Assembly: GCA_020249265.1 (NCBI GenBank)
Contig: JADCGA010000008.1
Coordinates: forward strand, 121,004-173,092
DNA length: 52,089 nucleotides
Direction: 5' to 3'
Origin: Roseomonas sp.
GTDB taxonomy: Bacteria; Pseudomonadota; Alphaproteobacteria; Acetobacterales; Acetobacteraceae
Of the stretch, positions 1 through 7,079 are shown piece by piece (the first letter of the stretch is position 1; every line of letters starts with the position of its first letter). The notes below the pieces were generated by a model. The model made no database searches. It saw nothing but the letters and a program-made list of their open reading frames with translations, and was not told where the DNA came from. Position numbers and translations under genes: made by a program.

Positions 1-288
1 ACCTTCGAACAGAAAGCTATGCCCATCGGCGGGGCTTTGCGCCACCGCCATGGCGCCAATGGACCCCGATGCGCCGGTACGGTTTTCGATGATGAAGGAT
101 TGGCCGAGATTTTCCGCCACTTTCGGCTGAATGATGCGTGCAATGGTATCTGCAACACCGCCCGCGCTATAGGGCACAATCATGCGCACGGGCCGATCGG
201 GATAGCTGCCCTGCGCCCAGGCCTGCCGCGCCACAAAGGGTGCGGCAAGACCAAAGCCAACCAACCCGCGCCGCGTGATGAGCACCAT
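1..288 (-). CDS. Bug/TctC-family periplasmic substrate-binding protein (N-terminal part only)
   Basis: Translating the minus strand from the ATG at 288 to the window edge gives 96 residues, so the gene continues leftward out of view. It starts with a twin-arginine-like export signal (MVLITRRGLVGFGLAAPF, signal end near AWAQG), then YPDRPVRMIVPYSAGG and an ENRTGASGSIGA segment. These are the two ligand-loop signatures of the Bug (tripartite tricarboxylate transporter) binding proteins. A GGGAGGG ribosome site precedes the ATG. It diverges from the leuC-like gene by about 100 bp, which suggests that the transported acid may be the substrate of that isomerase; this is inference. No TctA/TctB membrane partners are in the window. 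Identification is firm; the ligand is unknown. Confidence 0.88.
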   Translation of the reverse strand, partial: MVLITRRGLVGFGLAAPFVARQAWAQGSYPDRPVRMIVPYSAGGVADTIARIIQPKVAENLGQSFIIENRTGASGSIGAMAVAQSPADGHSFLFEG

Positions 289-389
289 CCCATCCCTCCC
301 CCAGCTTGACCGCGCTTCAATGGCGCGGCGTGATAGGGTCAGACGGTGCGGCGCGGATGGCGCCTAAGTCAAGGATAAGGGGGTCCAGC

Positions 390-1793
390 ATGGCCGCGAC
401 GCTATTCGACAAGATTTGGGACCCGCATGTGATTGCGGATCTCGGTTCCGGCTGGTCGCTGCTGCATTGCGACCGCGTGTTGCTGCATGACCTTTCCGGC
501 GGGCGCGCGCTGCAGGAAGTTGGCGAAGCAGGCTATGCCGTACCGCATCCTGAACTTGTCTTCGCCACACCGGATCACGCGGTGGCAACAACGCCAGGCC
601 GCACCGCGGAAAGCTTCCCGAAAGGCGGGCAACTGATTGCCGGGTTGCGCAAGCGCGCCGCTGAAACCGGCGTCAGGCTTTTCGATCTTGGCCAGGATGG
701 CAATGGCATTGTGCATGTGATGGGGCCGGAGCTTGGCATTGTGCTGCCCGGCACCACGCTTGTCTGTGGTGATAGCCATACCTGCACCAATGGCGGGCTT
801 GGCGCCTTGGCCTTCGGCATTGGCGCATCAGAATTGCGCCATGTGCTGGCCACACAAACCCTGCCGCAGAAAAAACCGAAGCGCATGCGCATTCGCTTTG
901 AAGGCGCGGCCCCTGCCGGCGTGACACCGAAGGACATGATCCTGCATGCCATTGGCCGTTTCGGCACCGGTGCTGGCACGGGCTATGCGGTGGAATATGC
1001 CGGTTCCGCAGTGCGCGCGCTTTCGGTGGAAGGGCGGCTCACGCTTTGCAATCTTTCCATTGAAATGGGGGCGAAGATGGGCATGGTCGCCCCCGATGAT
1101 GTGACCTACACATGGCTCGCGGGCCGCCGCTTCGCGCCCAAGGGCGCGGCCTGGGATGCGGCGCTGGCGCAGTGGCGCAGCCTGCCAAGCGACACGGATG
1201 CAGTGTTTGACTCTGATCTTGTGATCACCATGGCGGATATCGCGCCGCAAATAACCTGGGGCACCAGTCCGGAACAGGTGCTGCCTGTCACGGGCCATGT
1301 GCCGGACCCTGCTTCGGCAACTGATCCGATCCGCCGCGCTGCTTTTGAAGCGGCCCTGGCCTATATGGATTTGCAGCCCGGCCAGCCGATTGCGGGCACG
1401 AAGATTGATTGGGTCTTCATCGGTTCCTGCACCAATTCCCGTATCGAGGATTTGCGCGCCGCCGCCGCCGTGCTGCGCGGGCGCAAGGTGGCGCCGCATG
1501 TCACCGCCTGGGTGGTGCCGGGGTCTGAACGCGTGAAGCGCGAAGCGGAAGCCGAAGGGCTAGATGCCGCCTTCACTGCCGCAGGCTTTGAATGGCGCGA
1601 ACCTGGCTGCGCGTTATGTGTTGCCGCGAATGGAGAAGCCGTGCCGCCTGGTGCGCGGTGCGTTTCCACATCGAACCGGAATTTTGTCGGGCGCCAGGGG
1701 CCGGGGGCGCGGACGCATTTGGCCTCTCCGGCCATGGCGGCGGCGGCGGCTTTGGCAGGTGAGATCGCCGATGTGCGGCAATTCGCGGCGTAA
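390..1793 (+). CDS. LeuC-like large subunit of an aconitase-family (iso)propylmalate isomerase
   Basis: 467 residues, the normal LeuC length. The start is the ATG at 390 behind a purine-rich AAGG/GGGGG stretch; an upstream in-frame ATG at 306 would add 28 residues unlike the family. The [4Fe-4S] ligands are present: C347 in GSCTNS, and C407 and C410 in EPGCALC. Substrate motifs CGDSHTCTNGGLG (126-138) and STSNRNFVGRQG (426-437) are clear. Yet the usual PGCSMCLAMN signature reads PGCALCVAANGE, and GRGGRTHL reads GPGARTHL. It is followed 16 bp later by a leuD-like gene, so the two should form a heterodimer. No leuB is nearby. It could be leucine-pathway isopropylmalate isomerase, but the substitutions and the TctC neighbour make a paralogue acting on another C4-C5 hydroxy acid quite possible. 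Confidence 0.85.
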   Translation: MAATLFDKIWDPHVIADLGSGWSLLHCDRVLLHDLSGGRALQEVGEAGYAVPHPELVFATPDHAVATTPGRTAESFPKGGQLIAGLRKRAAETGVRLFDLGQDGNGIVHVMGPELGIVLPGTTLVCGDSHTCTNGGLGALAFGIGASELRHVLATQTLPQKKPKRMRIRFEGAAPAGVTPKDMILHAIGRFGTGAGTGYAVEYAGSAVRALSVEGRLTLCNLSIEMGAKMGMVAPDDVTYTWLAGRRFAPKGAAWDAALAQWRSLPSDTDAVFDSDLVITMADIAPQITWGTSPEQVLPVTGHVPDPASATDPIRRAAFEAALAYMDLQPGQPIAGTKIDWVFIGSCTNSRIEDLRAAAAVLRGRKVAPHVTAWVVPGSERVKREAEAEGLDAAFTAAGFEWREPGCALCVAANGEAVPPGARCVSTSNRNFVGRQGPGARTHLASPAMAAAAALAGEIADVRQFAA

Positions 1794-1809
1794 AAGGGGG
1801 GCAGGTATC

Positions 1810-2436
1810 ATGGAAAAATTCACGAAACTCTCCGGCCCCGCAGCGCCCCTGATGCGCAACAATGTAGATACGGATCTGATCATCCGCATCCAGCGCCTGG
1901 TCGGCACCGGGCGCACCGGGCTTGGGCCTTATGCTTTCGAGAATTTGCGCTTTCTACCCGATGGTTCGGAAAATCCGGATTTCGTGCTGAACAAGGCGCC
2001 TTATCGGGAAGCGCCCATTCTGTTGGCCGGCGCCAATTTCGGCTGCGGGTCATCACGCGAAGGCGCGGTTTGGGCGCTGATGGGGGCGGGCATTCGCTGC
2101 GTGATTGCGCCAAGCTTCGGCGATATCTTCCACAATAACTGCTTCCAGAACGGCCTGCTGCCGATTGCTTTACCCGAAGACGTGGTGAAGCAAATCGCCA
2201 CCGAAACCGAAGCAAGCCAGGGTGCGCGCCATACCGCGATTGATCTTGTGCGTCAGGTGGTGATGACGCCGGAAGGCGCTGAAATCCCTTTCAGCATTGA
2301 TGCGCGCAAGCGCGATGCGCTGCTGGAAGGGCTGGATGATATTGCGCTCACGATGCGCCTGAAGGACCAGATTGAAGCCTGGCAAAAGGCGGATCACGCC
2401 AAGCGCGCTTGGGTCTGGGACAGTGTGAAACTATAA
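1810..2436 (+). CDS. LeuD-like small subunit of the same isomerase
   Basis: 208 residues, typical LeuD length. The start is the ATG at 1810 with a GGGGGG site 8-14 nt upstream. The fold is the swivel domain that closes over the Fe-S active site of the large subunit. Recognisable motifs are NVDTDLII (18-25), NFGCGSSRE (77-85) and APSFGDIFHNNCF. Two otherwise very conserved stretches differ: the expected IIPKQF reads IIRIQR (residues 24-29), and SSREHAPWAL reads SSREGAVWAL (residues 81-90), so the family histidine is a glycine. These changes flank the substrate pocket and argue for altered specificity. It is translated as a unit with the leuC-like gene. Function as partner subunit is confident; isopropylmalate as substrate is not. 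Confidence 0.84.
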   Translation: MEKFTKLSGPAAPLMRNNVDTDLIIRIQRLVGTGRTGLGPYAFENLRFLPDGSENPDFVLNKAPYREAPILLAGANFGCGSSREGAVWALMGAGIRCVIAPSFGDIFHNNCFQNGLLPIALPEDVVKQIATETEASQGARHTAIDLVRQVVMTPEGAEIPFSIDARKRDALLEGLDDIALTMRLKDQIEAWQKADHAKRAWVWDSVKL

Positions 2437-2465
2437 AAAATTCGGGCGGGTGATGTGCCCGCCCG
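2435..2465 (-). terminator. Rho-independent terminator between convergent genes
   Basis: CGGGCGGG (2443-2450) and CCCGCCCG (2458-2465) form a perfect 8-bp stem with a 7-nt loop. On the minus strand the stem is followed by AA and six T residues (2435-2440 are all A on the plus strand), which is a textbook terminator for the leftward gene ending at 2474. The stem may also slow transcription out of the leuD-like gene. Confidence 0.85.
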
Positions 2466-2473
2466 TCCTGGCT

Positions 2474-2785
2474 TCAGCCATGTGGCGACATGCGACGCGC
2501 GGTATCCTGCAATTCCTTGGCCTTCTTCACGGCGCGATCAATCTGGGTTGCGGTACGATCAAGCGCATCACGATAAGCGACCATCCCATCCTGCATGCCA
2601 CCGACCTTGGTCTTCAATTCCCCCATGGCGGAGCGGAAATCCGATGTCGCGCGCGCCTGGGCGCGCAGCGCTTCATCAAGCTTATGCAGCGCGATGCGCA
2701 GCCGATCCTGCGGGCGCTGCGGGAAGGCAACGATTTCCGCCGCTTTGGCTTCGGTTGCTGGAAAGGTGATAGTGGATGCGCTCAT
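2474..2785 (-). CDS. Small coiled-coil protein of unknown function
   Basis: 103 residues; no family recognised. After a short N-terminal tail, residues 20-95 are almost wholly predicted helix rich in A, R, K, E and Q, with heptad-like spacing (for example LRIALHKLDEALRAQ and LDRTATQIDRAVKKAKEL). There is no signal peptide, membrane segment or cysteine, so it is probably a soluble cytoplasmic, self-associating or partner-binding protein. GGAGA lies 9-13 nt before the ATG. It is a single-gene unit with its own terminator (2435-2465) and an AT-rich upstream region containing a CtrA-like half-site pair. Codon composition fits the surroundings. A real gene is likely; the role cannot be stated. Confidence 0.65.
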   Translation of the reverse strand: MSASTITFPATEAKAAEIVAFPQRPQDRLRIALHKLDEALRAQARATSDFRSAMGELKTKVGGMQDGMVAYRDALDRTATQIDRAVKKAKELQDTARRMSPHG

Positions 2786-2980
2786 CGCTTCGGTCTCCGT
2801 TTGGTTAACCTAAGACTAATACAGATTAAAAGAAATTACCAGAGAATTTTTGAAAAAATAAGAAATTCTGAAGATTTCATCGAAGCTATTGTTTTATGCG
2901 CAATTTTTTTGACTGAAATTTGCCAAATAAAACTTGGAGTAAAATCACATTTATTTTAATTCAACCAAAGGTTCTGCCCC
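2786..2980. promoter_or_regulatory. AT-rich intergenic region upstream of the coiled-coil gene
   Basis: About 150 bp (2810-2960) are strikingly AT-rich against the GC-rich background and hold no convincing ORF. TTAA (2805-2808), seven bases, then CTAA (2816-2819) is one mismatch from the CtrA consensus TTAA-N7-TTAA and lies 20-34 bp upstream of the minus-strand ATG. It is probably a promoter region for that gene; no single -35/-10 pair stands out. Confidence 0.4.
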
Positions 2981-3009
2981 CTGCCCCGCATAAACGAAGC
3001 AAGGGGCAG
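2981..3009 (-). terminator. Hairpin downstream of the enoyl-CoA hydratase gene
   Basis: CTGCCCC (2981-2987) pairs with GGGGCAG (3003-3009) directly after the leftward gene that ends at 3016. The loop is 15 nt and a T-tract is absent, so this is a weaker candidate than the one at 2435. Confidence 0.45.
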
Positions 3010-3015
3010 CAGCGT

Positions 3016-3792
3016 TTACCGATTCGTGAAAGCGGCCTTCCGCTTTTCTGCAAAAGCCGACATGCCTTCCTTCTGATCCGCGGTTGCAAACAGGGAAAGG
3101 AACAGCCGCCGTTCCGTGCGTACGCCTTCTGTCAGGCTGCTTTCAAAGGCGGCATTCACAGCCTCCTTCGCCATGGCAACAGAAGGCCCGGAAAGGGAGG
3201 CGATCTTCTCCCCAATCTTCAACGCTTCGGCGATGAGGTCGGCGGCGGGCACCACGCGGCAGACCAGATTGGCGCGCTCGGCTTCCTCGGCATTCATCAT
3301 GCGCGCGGTCAGGATCATTTCCATGGCCTTGGATTTGCCTATGGCGCGCGTCAGCCGCTGCGTGCCGCCGGCACCCGGGATGATGCCCAGATTGATTTCC
3401 GGCTGGCCGAACTTCGCCGTGTCAGCCGCGATGATCAGGTCACACATCATGGCCAATTCGCAGCCACCGCCCAGCGCAAAGCCAGATACGGCAGCAATCA
3501 CAGGCTTTTGGATTTCCAGCACAGTTTCCCAATTGGCGCCGATGAAATCATTGAAATAGACGCTGGGGAAATTGCGGTCCTTCATTTCCTTGATGTCTGC
3601 ACCCGCGGCGAAAGCCTTTTCGCTGCCGGTGATCACAATGGCGGCAATAGCGGGGTCCTTGTCAAAGGCGCGCAAAGCGGTGCCGAGTTCGATCATCAAT
3701 TGATCACACAGCGCATTCAAAGCCTGGGGGCGGTTCAGCCGGATCAGACCGGTCTTACCGTGGGTTTCAACCAGGATCATTTCAGGGGCCAT
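3016..3792 (-). CDS. Enoyl-CoA hydratase (crotonase family)
   Basis: 258 residues, the standard monofunctional length. It should add water to trans-2-enoyl-CoA in fatty-acid or aromatic-acid beta-oxidation, in the cytoplasm. The oxyanion-hole segments [11 protein letters not shown] (60-70) and [14 protein letters not shown] (105-118) are intact. Both catalytic glutamates are present: E112 in GGCEL and E132 in [18 protein letters not shown]. That pair distinguishes true hydratases from other crotonase enzymes. The C-terminal [14 protein letters not shown] is the usual hydratase ending. It is monocistronic between a hairpin and a DUF1203-like gene on the same strand 85 bp upstream. The chain-length preference is not readable from sequence. 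Confidence 0.93.
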   Translation of the reverse strand: MAPEMILVETHGKTGLIRLNRPQALNALCDQLMIELGTALRAFDKDPAIAAIVITGSEKAFAAGADIKEMKDRNFPSVYFNDFIGANWETVLEIQKPVIAAVSGFALGGGCELAMMCDLIIAADTAKFGQPEINLGIIPGAGGTQRLTRAIGKSKAMEMILTARMMNAEEAERANLVCRVVPAADLIAEALKIGEKIASLSGPSVAMAKEAVNAAFESSLTEGVRTERRLFLSLFATADQKEGMSAFAEKRKAAFTNR

Positions 3793-3877
3793 GGCGGTTC
3801 TCCTTCATCTGTTGTGCTGCATAAGGCCATAGCACAGCCCTGAAGAAAACTGCCCCTGTCAGTGCAGCGCCTCGCGT

Positions 3878-4351
3878 TCAGATTTTCTCTACCCGCGTCA
3901 GCCAGCATCCCGGCCGCGCGGTGTGGATATTGATATAGGCCACACGCGGGTCGCCGATCCGGGCCCGCAGCGCTGCCTCCGCCTCCTCCCCCGGCACAAC
4001 AATGCCAAGATCGTAAAGGCACATGCCGGCGGCATCGTAATGGCGCAGGCTGATGATGCTATTGACCAGCACTGTCTCCGGCAGCGCATCTTCAAGTGCT
4101 GCCCCGCCACAATCATGGGCATGCAGAAACACCGGCGAAGGCGTCCAGTAAGGCCCCTGCGGCAGGGGCAAATCCCAGGAAGCCAAAAGCATGGCCTCAC
4201 CCGGTTGGCCCAGGCGCAGGCAGGCGCGGCAAGGAAAGCCTGGCCCATCAACCTCTTGGGTTTGAATATCTCCCCCGCGATCATCGCGGCGCATCGCGCG
4301 AAACCGCGCGGCGGCAGAGGCATCCATGGGAAGGCAGCGAAAGCGTGTCAT
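3878..4351 (-). CDS. DUF1203-like protein
   Basis: 157 residues from the ATG at 4351 (GAGG about 10 nt upstream). The open frame extends further up through mutM in the wrong frame, but family similarity begins only here. Visible features: MTRFRCLPMDA at the N-terminus, a PCRACLRLGQPGEAMLLASW segment (40-59), FLHAHDCGG (75-83) and a C-terminal VAYINIHTARPGCWL (138-151). I recognise the general layout of the DUF1203 family, whose function is unknown. The cluster of Cys and His residues (C41, C44, H77, H79, C81) could bind a metal; this is inference. It follows mutM on the same strand by 73 bp and might be cotranscribed with it. Confidence 0.75.
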   Translation of the reverse strand: MTRFRCLPMDASAAARFRAMRRDDRGGDIQTQEVDGPGFPCRACLRLGQPGEAMLLASWDLPLPQGPYWTPSPVFLHAHDCGGAALEDALPETVLVNSIISLRHYDAAGMCLYDLGIVVPGEEAEAALRARIGDPRVAYINIHTARPGCWLTRVEKI

Positions 4352-4424
4352 AAGAACGTTGTGCCTCACCCGCCCCAGGTTTGCCATCCGTTTCTTGCGC
4401 TGACTCGCCCCCCTTTGGAAAGGC

Positions 4425-5321
4425 TCAGCGCTGCCGCACCGGGCAGAAAAAGCTTGATCGGCCGGATTGCACAATGCGCTTGATCCCCGCGCAATCCGCT
4501 TGGCCCGGACAGCCAGGGCAGGCTTCCCCTTCCCGGCCATAGACGGCGAAATTCTCCTGAAACCGCCCGATCTCCCCATCGGCGCGGACGTAATCCCGCA
4601 GGCTCGATCCGCCAGCGGCAATCGCCTCGGCCAACACGGCCTTGATGGCGGGTGCCAGCCGCGCGGCCCGCGCCCCCGCCACCGTATGGGCGGAACGGCG
4701 GGGAGAGATGCCGGCGCGGTAAAGCGCCTCACAGACATAGATATTGCCAAGGCCGGCGATGACGCGCTGATCCAGAAGTGCTGACTTGATCGGGGTGCGC
4801 TTGCCCGCCAGCGCCGCGGAAAGCCAGGCAGGGGTGATTTCCGGCCCGAGCGGTTCCGGGCCAAGATCAGCCAGCAGCTTGTGTTGGTCCTCGGCATCCG
4901 TCGCCACCAGATCCACGCTGCCGAAGCGGCGCGGGTCCACAAAGCCGATATGCCAGCCGCCTTCCGTGCCGAAGGCCAGATGCTCATGCGCCTCGGGCGG
5001 GGCGTTATGGCCGCGCGCGTCAGAAAATACGCCCTGCTTGCCCTGCCGAGGCTCCACCGCCGCACCTTCCCGCCGCGCCATCATGCGGCCTGACATGCCC
5101 AGATGAATCAACAGGCTTTCGCCGCCTTCCAGCCGCATCAGGATATACTTCGCCCGCCGACGGAAACTGAGTACCCGCCGCCCGCGCAGCCGTTCCGCCA
5201 GGCGCGGCGGGAAGGGAAAGCGCATGCCATCGCGCCGGGTTTCGGCCCAGGCGATGCGTTCACCTTCCAGCACTGCCTTCAGGCCGCGCATTACGGTTTC
5301 CACTTCCGGCAATTCGGGCAT
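4425..5321 (-). CDS. mutM: Formamidopyrimidine-DNA glycosylase
   Basis: 298 residues. A bifunctional base-excision enzyme that removes 8-oxoguanine and ring-opened purines. The catalytic PELPEVET N-terminus (P2, E3) and K58 in RRRAKYI are in place, as are the DPRRFG motif ([11 protein letters not shown]) and the helix-two-turn-helix [11 protein letters not shown]. The C-terminal zinc finger is unusual. The normal C-x2-C...C-x2-C ends here as FFCPVRQR, with Arg (codon CGG) in place of the last cysteine. An extra cysteine appears upstream in [12 protein letters not shown], so four Cys remain but in a different spacing. It is divergent from ubiE with 41 bp between starts, a typical alphaproteobacterial arrangement. 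Identity is certain; whether the zinc site still forms is open. Confidence 0.96.
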   Translation of the reverse strand: MPELPEVETVMRGLKAVLEGERIAWAETRRDGMRFPFPPRLAERLRGRRVLSFRRRAKYILMRLEGGESLLIHLGMSGRMMARREGAAVEPRQGKQGVFSDARGHNAPPEAHEHLAFGTEGGWHIGFVDPRRFGSVDLVATDAEDQHKLLADLGPEPLGPEITPAWLSAALAGKRTPIKSALLDQRVIAGLGNIYVCEALYRAGISPRRSAHTVAGARAARLAPAIKAVLAEAIAAGGSSLRDYVRADGEIGRFQENFAVYGREGEACPGCPGQADCAGIKRIVQSGRSSFFCPVRQR

Positions 5322-5362
5322 GGCCCCTCCCCTTTCTGCGGCTCAGCGCTTATGTTGGTTCC

Positions 5363-6112
5363 ATGAACGACACCGCCGCCCCAGAGACAGATTTCGGTTA
5401 CCGCAAAATCCCCAAGGCCGAAAAGGCCGGCATGGTGCGCGCTGTGTTTGAAAGCGTCGCACCCAAATATGATGTGATGAATGATTTCATGTCGCTTGGC
5501 GTGCATCGCATCTGGAAGCGCATTTTCGTCAATGCGATTGGCGCTGGGCCGCATGATACGCTGCTGGACCTTGCGGGGGGCACCGGAGATATCTCCTTCC
5601 TTGCCATGGAACGCGGCGCGGGGCGCGTGATCCTGACGGATGTGAACCCCGCCATGCTGGAAGTGGCGCAGGGCCGTGCGCTGTCGCGTGGCCTGGTCAG
5701 CGGGCTTTCCTTCTTGTGCGTGGATGCGGAACGCATTCCGCTCCCTGATCGCAGCGTGGAGAGGGTTTCCATCGCCTTTGGGCTCCGCAATTGCACCGAC
5801 AAGGATGCGGTGCTGGCCGAAGCGCGGCGCGTGCTGCGCCCCGGCGGGCGCTTCCATTGCCTGGAATTCTCAAAACTTGAGGTCGCGGCGCTGGACGCGC
5901 TTTATGATGCCTGGTCCTTCAAGGCGCTGCCTGTGATTGGCGAATATGTCGCGAAGGATCGCGCTTCCTATGAGTATTTGGCCGAGAGCATTCGCATGTT
6001 CCCAGACCAGGAAACACTCGCCGGCATGATGCGCCGCGCGGGGCTGGAACGCGTTTCCTATCGCAACCTATCGGGCGGCATTGTCGCCATGCATAGCGGC
6101 TGGCGGTTGTAG
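5363..6112 (+). CDS. ubiE: Ubiquinone/menaquinone biosynthesis C-methyltransferase
   Basis: 249 residues. A SAM-dependent enzyme that methylates the ring carbon of the benzoquinol (or demethylmenaquinol) intermediate, at the inner face of the membrane. It carries the UbiE signatures FGYRKIP (11-17), VFESVAPKYDVMNDFMS (28-44), SAM motif I LDLAGGTGD (68-76), the IAFGLRN segment and the C-terminal YRNLSGGIVAMHSGWR. The ATG at 5363 lies 41 bp from the divergent mutM start. In many relatives ubiB follows; here the next gene is on the other strand, so ubiE is alone and ubiB must be elsewhere. Confidence 0.97.
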   Translation: MNDTAAPETDFGYRKIPKAEKAGMVRAVFESVAPKYDVMNDFMSLGVHRIWKRIFVNAIGAGPHDTLLDLAGGTGDISFLAMERGAGRVILTDVNPAMLEVAQGRALSRGLVSGLSFLCVDAERIPLPDRSVERVSIAFGLRNCTDKDAVLAEARRVLRPGGRFHCLEFSKLEVAALDALYDAWSFKALPVIGEYVAKDRASYEYLAESIRMFPDQETLAGMMRRAGLERVSYRNLSGGIVAMHSGWRL

Positions 6113-6118
6113 AAAACC

Positions 6119-6319
6119 TTATTCCGGATCGGGCGGCAGGCCTGCGACGGGCTTGCGATAGTCTTCCACCCAATCCGTGCTTTGCTTCATGCGGCTTCGC
6201 AGCAGATAGGCGGCGCCAAGGCCAAGCGCGCCAAGCCCCGCGAGCCCCGCCAACCCCACAGCCGCAACGCCACCCAGGCGCATCACGGCAAGCCCGCAGA
6301 CCATTTTCGGCAAGATCAT
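6119..6319 (-). CDS. Small membrane protein, unknown
   Basis: 66 residues. A single long hydrophobic stretch rich in Gly, Ala and Leu (about residues 8-41) is followed by a basic turn (LRSRMKQ) and an acidic, proline-rich tail ending LPPDPE. This predicts one transmembrane helix, or a tight helical hairpin, with the tail in the cytoplasm by the positive-inside rule. No family recognised. It ends 6 bp from the convergent ubiE stop, and its start lies only 12 bp after the stop of the zinc-ribbon gene upstream, so the two are probably cotranscribed. Codon use fits the genome. The gene is probably real; its function is unknown. Confidence 0.6.
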   Translation of the reverse strand: MILPKMVCGLAVMRLGGVAAVGLAGLAGLGALGLGAAYLLRSRMKQSTDWVEDYRKPVAGLPPDPE

Positions 6320-6331
6320 CGGCGTATCCCG

Positions 6332-6481
6332 TTACTTGAGGATGGCCTTATCCCCGGCATCGCCCGGATAAGGCAAGGGCCTTTGCGCCGCACAGGAACA
6401 GAAAGCCCAGCCCTGCGGCAGGCGGTTTACCTGCGTCGCTTCCCCGCAATGGGGGCATTCTATCACCTCACGCAGGGTCAT
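6332..6481 (-). CDS. 49-residue zinc-ribbon protein
   Basis: Read directly from the minus strand: ATG at 6481, TAA at 6332. The protein begins MTLREVIECPHCGEATQV and has two metal-binding knuckles: C9 and C12 (CPHC), then C28 and C30 (CSC), spaced 15 residues apart, followed by a short tail to LLK-like DKAILK. This is the layout of a one-knuckle zinc ribbon such as those that bind nucleic acid or protein partners. It sits 40 bp downstream of the lipoprotein gene and 12 bp upstream of the 66-aa membrane protein gene, all on the minus strand. The even cysteine pairing and clean boundaries make chance unlikely. The function is unknown. Confidence 0.62.
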   Translation of the reverse strand: MTLREVIECPHCGEATQVNRLPQGWAFCSCAAQRPLPYPGDAGDKAILK

Positions 6482-6521
6482 GCCTCATGGTCTCCTGGTT
6501 TTGGGAAGGCTGCGCCCTGCA

Positions 6522-7079
6522 TCACCGCGCAGGTCCCACTTCCTGCCATTCGCACAAAAGCGGCGCCTGGCCATTGGCCATTTGCTGCGCCCTTTCACGC
6601 TCTGCGGGGCTCATATTCTGCCAAATCTCATCGCGCTTTTGCGCGGCGTGTGGCTGGTTCAGCGCTGCCGCGCGGCTCATCCAGCCATAGGCGACGGGGC
6701 GGCTGGTCATATGGCCGGTCACGAGGCCCGTTGCCTCTCGCGCCAGCCGCACACCCTTGACCGTGGTGCCGGAATAGATCTCACCCAGGCGAAACGCAGC
6801 CGGGCCGTAATCCTGCGCTGCGGAGCGGCACAGCCAGGAAACCGCTTGCGGTGTATTGTAAAACGGGCCGGAACCTTCGGTCAGTGAACAGCAGAGCGCA
6901 TTGCCGACCTGATATTGCGCTGCCGGATGGCCGGCGCGCGCCGCATCTATATGGGCGGAATAGGCGGCTTGATCGCGGGCGATATTGAGGCCTTCAACCG
7001 CCGCAACGGTGCAACCAGCCAGGGCGACCAGGCCAAGCAGCCCAAGGGTGCGGAACGTAAGGCGCGCGGATGGGAACAT
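6522..7079 (-). CDS. Sel1-repeat-type lipoprotein
   Basis: 185 residues. The N-terminus is a lipoprotein signal: basic MFPSARLTFR, a hydrophobic core and lipobox LALAGC with the acylated cysteine at C23. The mature part has Sel1/TPR-like helices with alanine and glycine at repeat positions (HPAAQYQVGNALC, YGPAAFRLGEIYSG, RPVAYGWMSRAAALN). It is therefore probably an envelope-anchored scaffold that binds other proteins. Cysteines in CCSL and WLCRS may pair in the periplasm. The two small genes downstream run the same way, so this could head a short operon. Family call is reasonable; the partner is unknown. Confidence 0.75.
   Translation of the reverse strand: MFPSARLTFRTLGLLGLVALAGCTVAAVEGLNIARDQAAYSAHIDAARAGHPAAQYQVGNALCCSLTEGSGPFYNTPQAVSWLCRSAAQDYGPAAFRLGEIYSGTTVKGVRLAREATGLVTGHMTSRPVAYGWMSRAAALNQPHAAQKRDEIWQNMSPAERERAQQMANGQAPLLCEWQEVGPAR

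Noticed and set aside
3878-5065. A 395-residue protein reading through mutM and the DUF1203-like gene
   Set aside because: The upper two thirds is mutM in the wrong frame; only the part from 4351 has family character.
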